Origin: JABFXC01 sp035551575
GTDB taxonomy: Bacteria > Gemmatimonadota > Gemmatimonadetes > Gemmatimonadales > Gemmatimonadaceae
Direction: 5' to 3'
DNA length: 5,940 bases
NCBI GenBank assembly: GCA_035551575.1
Contig: DASZNJ010000452.1
Location: forward strand, 1 to 5,940
Below the pieces are notes generated by a model. The model was not told the origin of the DNA. It worked only from the letters and a program-made list of their open reading frames with translations, and did no database searches. The translations under genes and the position numbers were made by a program. The first letter of the stretch is position 1, and each line of letters starts with the position of its first letter. This document shows positions 1 through 4,913 of the stretch, piece after piece.

Positions 1-699
1 GCCGCGGCCCCCCCTCGCGGGCGGCGCTGGCTGCGCGTCACCGCAGCCGGCGTCCTCGCGGTGCTGATGCTCTCGCTCCCCTGGACGGCCCCCGCGCTCT
101 TCCGGAAGCTCGAGTTCTTCCGGGTTCGCAAGGTCGAGATCCGCGGCGCGGTCTACCTGACGCCGTCCGAGGTCCTCGCCAAGCTCCGCGTCGACTCGAC
201 GGCGAACGTGTGGGACGATGCGTCCCCCCTCGCCGCGCGGCTGATGAGCCATCCGCAGATCCGCTCGGTGACAATCTCGCGCAGGCTGCCGGCGACGCTC
301 GTCGTCCGGGTGCAGGAGAACCTGCCGGTCGCGCTCGTCCCCAACGCGAAGGGGTTCGCCGTGATCGATGGGCACGGGATGCCGCTCCCCATCGACCCCG
401 CGGCGACGAAGCTCGACCTTCCGATCGTCGCCTCGCGCGACACCATGGTCGCACGGCTCCTCGCCGAGCTGCGCGCGGAGTACCCGACGCTCTTCAACCG
501 GGTGAGCGAAGTGCGGCGCGAGGGACGAAACGAGCTGCTCGTTCGTCTACCGGCCGTGCGCGTCCGCGCACTGGCAACCGTCACCGCCGATCGCCTCGCT
601 GAAGTCACACCGGTTGAAGACGACCTCGCGCGGCGCCATCTTGCGGTAGCCGAGCTCGATCTCCGATACCGCGACCAAGTCATCGCCCGCCTGCAATGA
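1..699 (+). CDS. ftsQ: Cell division protein FtsQ, 5' end missing
   Basis: Bitopic inner-membrane divisome protein that, with FtsB and FtsL, links cytoplasmic FtsZ/FtsA to septal peptidoglycan synthesis. The frame is open from base 1, so the true start lies to the left; 232 residues are visible. Visible residues about 10-33 (WLRVTAAGVLAVLMLSLPW) follow basic residues and form the single membrane segment. A POTRA domain follows (visible residues about 40-105, beginning FFRVRKVEIRGAVYLTP and ending near TLVVRVQENLPVAL), then the FtsQ beta domain (GFAVIDGHGMPLPID and onward). The order TM-POTRA-beta, and the position directly before ftsA, make the assignment firm although FtsQ sequences diverge strongly. 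A GTG at 61 lies inside the membrane segment and is not a credible start. The stop TGA (697-699) overlaps the ftsA ATG by four bases. Typical family length is about 250-290, so only a short cytoplasmic tail is probably missing. Confidence 0.93.
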   Translation, partial: AAAPPRGRRWLRVTAAGVLAVLMLSLPWTAPALFRKLEFFRVRKVEIRGAVYLTPSEVLAKLRVDSTANVWDDASPLAARLMSHPQIRSVTISRRLPATLVVRVQENLPVALVPNAKGFAVIDGHGMPLPIDPAATKLDLPIVASRDTMVARLLAELRAEYPTLFNRVSEVRREGRNELLVRLPAVRVRALATVTADRLAEVTPVEDDLARRHLAVAELDLRYRDQVIARLQ

Positions 700-1961
700 A
701 TCCCGAACGCCTGGTAGCTGGACTCGACATCGGCTCCGCGAAGACTACCGCGATCATCGCCGAAGTCGTCGGCGACCTGCCGAAGCATCCGACCATCCGC
801 GTCCTCGGCGTCGGCCAGGCGAAGACGATGGGGATGCGCCGCGGCGTCGTCGCCGACATCGAGGAGACGACGCGGTCGATCCGCAAGGCGGTGCAGGACG
901 CCGAGCGGATGGCGGGCGTCGAGGTCGAGGCGGTGTACGCCGGGATCGCCGGTGAGCACGTGCAGGCGATGACGAGCAGCGGGATCGTCGCGGTGAATGG
1001 CGCCGAGATCACGCGCGCCGACGTCGACCGCGCCAACGAGGTCGCGCGCGCGCAGGCGATCCCGCAGGACCGCGAGCTGCTCCACGCGATCCCGCAGGAA
1101 TACTCGGTCGACAAGAACGACGGGATTCGCGATCCGGTCGGGATGATCGGAATGCGGCTCGAGGTGGAGATGTACCTCGTGACGATCGGCAGCTCGCCGG
1201 CGGTGAACCTGCGCAAGAGCGTCGAGCGCGCGGGCTACGAGGTCCGTGAGCTGGTGCTCGAGCCGCTGGCGAGCGCGCTCTGCGTCCTCACCGAGGACGA
1301 GAAGGAGCTCGGCGTCGCGCTGGTCGAGATGGGCGCCGGGACCACCGACCTCGCGATCTTCCACGAGGGAAAGATCCGCCACCTCGGCACGATCAACTAC
1401 GGCGGGAACAACGTCACGAGCGACATCGTGCACGGGCTCGGGGTCACCCAGGCCGATGCCGAGCGGTTGAAGGAGCAGTACGGCTGCGCCTACGAGCCGA
1501 TGGTGAAGTTCGGGGAGACGATCCAGCTGCCGAGCACCCTCGCGCAGGGCGACCGGCAGATCCCGCGCGAGCTGCTCGCGCACATCATCCATCAGCGGAT
1601 GGACGAGATCTTCGATCTCGTCTCGCGCGAGATCGCGAACGCCGGCTTCGCGGGCAAGCTGTCGGCGGGGATCGTGCTCACCGGCGGCGCGGCGGCGATG
1701 ACCGGCGCCGCGGAGCTGGCGTCGGATTCGTTCGGGACGGGGGTTCGCGTCGGCTCGCCGATCGAGAACGTCGGAGGGCTCAGCGACTCGGTCGATTCGC
1801 CGCGCTTCGCGACGGTCGTCGGCCTCGCGCAGTACGGCGCGCACCGGCTGCACATCAACGGCGCGACGGCGAACGCGCGCGGAGCGGCGCGCAGCGCCGG
1901 GGACGGTAACGTCGACCGCTTCGCCCGCCGCGTGAAGGACTGGCTGCAGGACTTTTTCTAG
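696..1961 (+). CDS. ftsA: Cell division protein FtsA (actin-like FtsZ membrane anchor)
   Basis: Cytoplasmic actin-fold ATPase that tethers FtsZ filaments to the membrane and recruits later divisome proteins. It has 421 residues, normal for the family. The phosphate-1 motif is LDIGSAKTT (residues 10-18). The FtsA-specific 1C/SHS2 subdomain covers about 83-165. Phosphate-2 is VEMGAGTTDLAIF (210-222), and the adenosine motif is GIVLTGGAAAMTG (325-337). After a polar linker (about 385-406), the last 15 residues (DRFARRVKDWLQDFF) form a basic amphipathic helix that matches the family's membrane-targeting sequence. The start ATG (696-698) overlaps the ftsQ stop as ATGA. I see no Shine-Dalgarno before it, so translation is probably coupled to ftsQ. 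Oddity: phosphate-2 has Glu-Met (211-212) where the actin superfamily usually has Asp-Ile/Leu before Gly. A strong terminator begins 110 bases after the stop, so the transcript probably ends before ftsZ. Confidence 0.97.
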   Translation: MNPERLVAGLDIGSAKTTAIIAEVVGDLPKHPTIRVLGVGQAKTMGMRRGVVADIEETTRSIRKAVQDAERMAGVEVEAVYAGIAGEHVQAMTSSGIVAVNGAEITRADVDRANEVARAQAIPQDRELLHAIPQEYSVDKNDGIRDPVGMIGMRLEVEMYLVTIGSSPAVNLRKSVERAGYEVRELVLEPLASALCVLTEDEKELGVALVEMGAGTTDLAIFHEGKIRHLGTINYGGNNVTSDIVHGLGVTQADAERLKEQYGCAYEPMVKFGETIQLPSTLAQGDRQIPRELLAHIIHQRMDEIFDLVSREIANAGFAGKLSAGIVLTGGAAAMTGAAELASDSFGTGVRVGSPIENVGGLSDSVDSPRFATVVGLAQYGAHRLHINGATANARGAARSAGDGNVDRFARRVKDWLQDFF

Positions 1962-2026
1962 GGGCCGGCTCGTCGAGGCGGGGACCGCTGTTGCGGGGCG
2001 GTGTTCCCGGCGCTCGTCGGGAGAGC

Positions 2027-2061
2027 CATCAGCGATCAGCGATCAGCCATCAGCTGTCAGC
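2027..2061. repeat. Five tandem 7-base repeats (ATCAGC type)
   Basis: Five consecutive heptamers: CATCAGC, GATCAGC, GATCAGC, CATCAGC, TGTCAGC. The first four differ only at the first base, and the fifth at its first two bases. Degenerate 7-base tracts of this type (translating as AISDQRSAIS-like peptides) recur in intergenic regions of many bacterial genomes; that is general knowledge, not something this window can show. The tract lies directly upstream of the terminator. The unit number may vary between strains. Function unknown. Confidence 0.85.
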
Positions 2062-2070
2062 GTCGAGCAG

Positions 2071-2105
2071 CGGCGTCGAGGGAGCGGTTCCTCGACGCCG
2101 TTTTT
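2071..2105 (+). terminator. Rho-independent terminator after ftsA
   Basis: A perfect 11-bp stem, CGGCGTCGAGG (2071-2081) with CCTCGACGCCG (2090-2100), closes an 8-base loop (2082-2089) and is followed immediately by five T (2101-2105). GC-rich stem plus T tract is the classical intrinsic terminator layout, oriented for + strand transcripts coming out of ftsQ-ftsA. It implies that most of the upstream operon transcript stops before ftsZ. The T tract is short and followed by CC, so some read-through is possible. Confidence 0.85.
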
Positions 2106-2183
2106 CCACGGAGTCGCTCGACGCGAGAGGCTGCCGGCGAACGGCGGACCGGTCGTAAAAAGCGGTGCGCCGATCAATTTCCT

Positions 2184-2210
2184 GATATCCACGGCAGTCG
2201 TGTGGATAAC
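2184..2210. repeat. Inverted repeat of two DnaA-box-like half sites
   Basis: GATCC-like arm GATATCCAC (2184-2192) and GTGGATAAC (2202-2210) are inverted with 8 of 9 positions matching, separated by 9 bases. The right arm contains a perfect DnaA box on the minus strand. The left arm contains a degenerate one on the plus strand (2185-2193, 7 of 9 matches to TTATCCACA). The centres are 18 bases apart, so two proteins could bind nearly on the same helix face. It could also fold as a weak RNA hairpin, but the match to a DNA-binding consensus makes protein binding the more likely reading. Confidence 0.6.
2201..2209 (-). promoter_or_regulatory. Perfect DnaA box upstream of ftsZ (minus orientation)
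   Basis: TGTGGATAA is the exact reverse complement of the high-affinity DnaA box TTATCCACA. It lies 218 bases upstream of the ftsZ start codon, beyond the ftsA terminator, and pairs with a degenerate inverted copy at 2185-2193. A 9-mer with six A/T bases is unlikely by chance in DNA this GC-rich, and a second perfect copy lies 125 bases further on. DnaA is both initiator and transcription factor, and known ftsZ control by DnaA exists in Caulobacter. Binding here is inferred. Confidence 0.65.
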
Positions 2211-2285
2211 TTCCAGGCAAGAAAGTTTGAAATCTTTTCCGGGATGGCTCGTCACAACTGCGGGTATGGTCTTGGAGAAAAAAGC

Positions 2286-2294
2286 TGTTAGATT
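2286..2294 (+). promoter_or_regulatory. Possible extended -10 for ftsZ promoter
   Basis: TGTTAGATT fits the extended -10 pattern TGnTAnnnT and sits in an AT-richer patch between the two DnaA boxes. A start of transcription would fall near 2301, giving a leader of roughly 125 bases. No good -35 lies at 16-18 bases upstream; the region there reads TATGGTC. TTGAAA at 2227-2232 is much too far away. A promoter between the terminator and ftsZ is needed by the layout, but this exact site is a guess. Confidence 0.25.
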
Positions 2295-2297
2295 CGC

Positions 2298-2334
2298 GTC
2301 GCGCCGGAATTTCGTCCCACCACTGGCGCGCGAC
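2298..2334 (+). repeat. Imperfect hairpin in the ftsZ leader
   Basis: GTCGCGCC (2298-2305) can pair with GGCGCGCGAC (2325-2334) if two bases bulge out of the right arm. The loop is 19 bases. The hairpin ends exactly where the second perfect DnaA box begins. If transcription starts near 2301 only the inner part would be in RNA. There is no T tract after it, so it is not a terminator. Confidence 0.3.
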
Positions 2335-2343
2335 TTATCCACA
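2335..2343 (+). promoter_or_regulatory. Perfect DnaA box upstream of ftsZ (plus orientation)
   Basis: TTATCCACA matches the high-affinity DnaA box at all nine positions and lies 84 bases before the ftsZ start codon, opposite in orientation to the box at 2201-2209. If the candidate -10 at 2286-2294 is real, this box lies in the early transcribed region, where bound DnaA could repress or help form a loop with the upstream box. Sequence match is certain; function is inferred. Confidence 0.65.
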
Positions 2344-2412
2344 GCGCCATGCTTTGCCGTCCCCGGTCAGGACGGACCCTTCGCGATTGGCTCTCGCTTT
2401 CCCTCGTAGCAC

Positions 2413-2417
2413 AGAGG
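2413..2417 (+). promoter_or_regulatory. Ribosome-binding site of ftsZ
   Basis: AGAGG lies 10 bases before the ATG at 2428, a slightly long but usable spacing. It supports 2428 as the start over the in-frame ATG at 2470, which would begin only two residues before the GTP-binding motif. The bases just after it (CTCTTC, 2418-2423) can pair with GAAGAG (2443-2448) inside ftsZ, placing the start codon in a loop. Confidence 0.55.
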
Positions 2418-2427
2418 CTCTTCCGCA

Positions 2428-3624
2428 ATGATCTTCGAATTCGAAGAGAACGCGTCACAGAATGCGCGGATGAAGGTCGTCGGCGTCGGCGGCGGTGGTG
2501 GCAACGCCGTCAACCGGATGATCGAGGAGCACCTCGAGGGAGTCGAGTTCGTCTCGGTGAACACCGACGCGCAGGCGCTGTTGAGCTCGAAGTCGGACAT
2601 CAAGATCCAGATCGGGAAGAAGCTGACGCGGGGGCTCGGGGCCGGCGCGCGCCCCGAGATCGGGCGCCAGGCGATCGACGAGAACCGTGACGAGGTGATC
2701 AAGGCCCTCAGCGGCGCCGACCTCGTGTTCGTGACGTGCGGCATGGGAGGGGGCACCGGGACCGGGGCGGCTCCGATCATCTGCGAGCTGGCGCGCGAAG
2801 TCGGCGCCCTGACCGTCGGCATCGTCACCCGCCCCTTCCTCTTCGAGGGGCGGAAGCGCATGCGGCAGGCGGAGCTCGGCATCGCCGAGATGCGCAAGCA
2901 CGTCGACACGATGATCGTCGTGCCTAACGAGCGGCTGCTCGCGGTCGTCGGGAAGGGAATCCCCTTCCAGGACGCCCTCAAGAAGGCCGACGAGGTCCTC
3001 CTCCACGCGACGCAGGGCATCTCCTCGCTGATCAGCGTGACGGGACTGGTGAACGTCGACTTCGCCGACGTCCGCACCGTGATGCAGGCCGGCGGCTCGG
3101 CGCTCATGGGCACGGGGATCGGCCGCGGCGAGAGCCGGGCAATGGAGGCGGCGCAGCAGGCGATCGCGTCGCCCCTCCTCGACAACGTCTCGGTGTCCGG
3201 CGCGACCGGCGTCCTCGTCAACATCACCGGCGGTGCCGACCTCACCCTCGGCGAGGTGCACCAGATCAACGAGATCATCCACGACGCCGTCGGCGACGAG
3301 GCGGAGATCATCTTCGGCGCGGTCCACGAGCCGGCGATGCAGGGAGAGATCCGCGTCACCGTGATCGCGACGGGATTCGACAAGGCGATGCAGCTCGGGG
3401 GGGCCGCCTCCGAGCCGATCACCGCGCCGAAGGGCGCCCCGGTGATCCCGTTCCCGAGCCGCCCGCAGCGGGTCAGCTCGGTGACGCCGCGTGCGACTCC
3501 GTCGTCTGACATACCGAGACGCGGCAACACTCCACTGCCCGCGCAGCCACAGGCCCCGCAGGCCCCGTCGCAGGATCTCTCCGACATGGAGATCCCGACG
3601 TTCATTCGGAGGCAGATGGATTGA
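2428..3624 (+). CDS. ftsZ: Cell division protein FtsZ (tubulin-like GTPase)
   Basis: Cytoplasmic tubulin homologue that polymerises with GTP into the Z ring at midcell. It has 398 residues, normal length. The N-terminal nucleotide motif is VVGVGGGGGNAVNRM (17-31). The tubulin signature is GGGTGTG (107-113) after CGM. FEGRKRM is the conserved helix start seen in most FtsZ. The catalytic T7 loop is GLVNVDFADV with N209, D211 and D214. The globular core ends near IRVTVIATGFDK (308-319). A Pro/Gln/Ser-rich, presumably disordered linker of about 66 residues follows, and the C-terminal peptide DMEIPTFIRRQMD (386-398) matches the conserved segment that binds FtsA and other partners. The ATG at 2428 has an AGAGG 10 bases upstream. 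ftsZ is separated from ftsA by a terminator and DnaA boxes, so it is likely expressed from its own promoter. Its end contains the ribosome-binding site of the next gene. Confidence 0.99.
   Translation: MIFEFEENASQNARMKVVGVGGGGGNAVNRMIEEHLEGVEFVSVNTDAQALLSSKSDIKIQIGKKLTRGLGAGARPEIGRQAIDENRDEVIKALSGADLVFVTCGMGGGTGTGAAPIICELAREVGALTVGIVTRPFLFEGRKRMRQAELGIAEMRKHVDTMIVVPNERLLAVVGKGIPFQDALKKADEVLLHATQGISSLISVTGLVNVDFADVRTVMQAGGSALMGTGIGRGESRAMEAAQQAIASPLLDNVSVSGATGVLVNITGGADLTLGEVHQINEIIHDAVGDEAEIIFGAVHEPAMQGEIRVTVIATGFDKAMQLGGAASEPITAPKGAPVIPFPSRPQRVSSVTPRATPSSDIPRRGNTPLPAQPQAPQAPSQDLSDMEIPTFIRRQMD
2432..2447. repeat. 16-bp perfect palindrome at the ftsZ start
   Basis: TCTTCGAATTCGAAGA reads the same on both strands and covers codons 2-7 of ftsZ, beginning four bases after the A of the ATG. 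It comes from alternating Phe and Glu codons (TTC GAA TTC GAA), which are themselves self-complementary, so protein sequence explains much of it. In mRNA it could form a small hairpin or compete with pairing of CTCTTC (2418-2423) to GAAGAG (2443-2448). Confidence 0.6.
3608..3612 (+). promoter_or_regulatory. Ribosome-binding site of the M23 peptidase gene
   Basis: GGAGG, inside the ftsZ codons for the Arg-Arg of the C-terminal peptide, lies 8 bases before the TTG at 3621. This strong site decides the rare TTG start and points to translational coupling with ftsZ. Confidence 0.75.
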
Positions 3625-4883
3625 AGACCTGGGTCGCACGTTCCGGTAGCTACGCGGTGGTGGCGATGCTCGCCGCCGCCGCGCTGCGTTTTACTCCCGC
3701 GGTGGACGCCCCCGCTCCCGGCCGCCTGCTCGTCGAGCCGCCGTCGCCGGCGGTGCAGGCGCTCATCCAGCACACCGACACCCTCGCGCGTGGCGAGACG
3801 ATCGTCGGGGTGCTCAGCCGCAGCGGGGTGTCCGAGGTCATCGCCCGCGAGGCGCTCGCGGCCGCGAAGATGCTCGACCCGCGGAAGGTGCCCGCCGGAA
3901 TGCCGATCACCTTCAGCTCGACCGCGCAGGACTCGGTTCCCTCGGAGATCGTCTTTCACCTCGCCGTCGACCACCTGGTGAAGCTGACGCGCACGAATGG
4001 CGTCTGGGTCGGCGACGAGCAGCGGCTGCCATGGACGACCGACACGCTGACGGTCGCCGGGCGCATCTCCTCGACGCTCTACGAGGCGCTCGACTCGGCG
4101 GCGGCGAACGTGCTCCCCGGCGCCGCGCGCGCCGAGCTGGCGTGGACGCTCGCCGACATCTACGAATACCGGATCGACATGAGCCGCGACCTGCAGGTCG
4201 GCGACGAGTTCCGCATGGTGGTCGAGCGGGAGCGCGGGCCCAACGGTGCGGTGCGCGTCGGGAACATCCTCGCCGCCTCGTTCACCAACGACGGCTCGAC
4301 GGTGGAGGCGGTCCGCTTCCACAGCAGCTCGGTCGGGGGCGACTACTTCGACGCCGACGGCAAGTCGCTGCGGGCCTCGTTCCTCCGCGCGCCGCTCTCG
4401 TTCCGCCGGATCTCGAGCGTCTTCGGGATGCGCAGGCATCCGATCCTCGGGATCGTCCGCGGGCACATGGGAACGGACTACGCCGCGAACGCGGGAACTC
4501 CGGTGCGCGCGGTCGGCGACGCCACGGTGATCTTCGCCGGTCGCAAGGGCGGCTACGGCAACATGGTCATCCTCCGGCATCGCAACGGCTACATCACCCG
4601 CCACGGGCACCTCCGCGGCTTCGCGAAAGGGATCCGCGCCGGCAAGCACGTCGCCATCGGCGAGACGATCGGCTACGTCGGGACGACCGGGCTCTCGACG
4701 GGTCCGCACCTCCACTTCGAGGTGATCGTCAACGGCGTGCAGAAGGATCCGCGCGTCGCGCTGCGGGTGAAGGGCGGCGACCCGATCCCGGGCGGCGAGC
4801 GCAGGCGCTTCCTGGCCCAGCGCGACGAGATGGTCGCGTTGCTCGACCGGACCCCCGACGTCCAGCAGCTCGCGCTGCGCTGA
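3621..4883 (+). CDS. M23 family (LytM/MepM-like) peptidoglycan metallopeptidase
   Basis: Secreted or membrane-anchored zinc peptidase predicted to cut peptide cross-links in peptidoglycan. It has 420 residues. Basic N-terminus, then a hydrophobic segment (about 10-24, YAVVAMLAAAALRF) that is a signal peptide or anchor. Residues about 45-145 resemble the LysM/OapA-like region of MepM/Csd3-type enzymes (HTDTLARGETIVGVLSRSGV), and about 147-255 the second non-catalytic domain of that family. The catalytic LytM domain covers about 262-385: HMGTD gives zinc ligands H282 and D286, RHGHL gives H330, and GPHLHFEV gives H363 and ligand H365. All key residues are present, so it should be active, unlike degenerate EnvC/NlpD-type activators. 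The TTG start overlaps the ftsZ stop (TTGA) and has GGAGG 8 bases upstream. The VWA gene follows after 30 bases. Close match in layout to E. coli MepM, but orthology is not shown. Confidence 0.93.
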   Translation: MKTWVARSGSYAVVAMLAAAALRFTPAVDAPAPGRLLVEPPSPAVQALIQHTDTLARGETIVGVLSRSGVSEVIAREALAAAKMLDPRKVPAGMPITFSSTAQDSVPSEIVFHLAVDHLVKLTRTNGVWVGDEQRLPWTTDTLTVAGRISSTLYEALDSAAANVLPGAARAELAWTLADIYEYRIDMSRDLQVGDEFRMVVERERGPNGAVRVGNILAASFTNDGSTVEAVRFHSSSVGGDYFDADGKSLRASFLRAPLSFRRISSVFGMRRHPILGIVRGHMGTDYAANAGTPVRAVGDATVIFAGRKGGYGNMVILRHRNGYITRHGHLRGFAKGIRAGKHVAIGETIGYVGTTGLSTGPHLHFEVIVNGVQKDPRVALRVKGGDPIPGGERRRFLAQRDEMVALLDRTPDVQQLALR

Positions 4884-4913
4884 CCTCGTGCGCGGAACGA
4901 TGGCCGCGCGGAC

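Larger units (their letters stand above)
1962..2427. other. Regulatory ftsA-ftsZ intergenic region
   Basis: A 466-base stretch without a credible gene. From left to right it holds a GC-rich spacer, a tandem heptamer repeat (2027-2061), an intrinsic terminator (2071-2105), an inverted pair of DnaA-box-like sites (2184-2210), AT-richer patches (about 2213-2240 and 2274-2294), a possible extended -10 (2286-2294), an imperfect hairpin (2298-2334), a second perfect DnaA box (2335-2343) and the ftsZ ribosome-binding site. The base composition between about 2160 and 2300 is clearly less GC-rich than the flanking genes. Short open frames here (for example 2001-2291 +) have no recognisable protein features, and one simply translates the heptamer repeat. 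In many bacteria ftsA and ftsZ are adjacent or nearly so; here the gap looks like the place where ftsZ gets its own expression control. Confidence 0.75.

Noticed and set aside
153..1853. 566-codon minus-strand frame across ftsQ and ftsA
   Set aside because: Shadow of ftsQ/ftsA; biased composition and no recognisable domain.
2027..2061. CRISPR array
   Set aside because: The units are only 7 bases, contiguous and without spacers.
2227..2232. TTGAAA as a -35 element for ftsZ
   Set aside because: No acceptable -10 lies 16-18 bases downstream (the bases there are CGTCAC), and it is too far from the TAGATT at 2289.
2001..2291. 96-codon open frame on the + strand in the ftsA-ftsZ gap
   Set aside because: Its middle (AISDQRSAIS) is just the heptamer repeat translated, it crosses the terminator and a DnaA box, and it shows no domain, no good ribosome-binding site and unusual composition.
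2185..2343. Chromosome replication origin
   Set aside because: Only two perfect DnaA boxes are present, no dnaA/dnaN or other origin-linked genes are nearby, and the AT-rich patches are short; a regulatory role at ftsZ is simpler.
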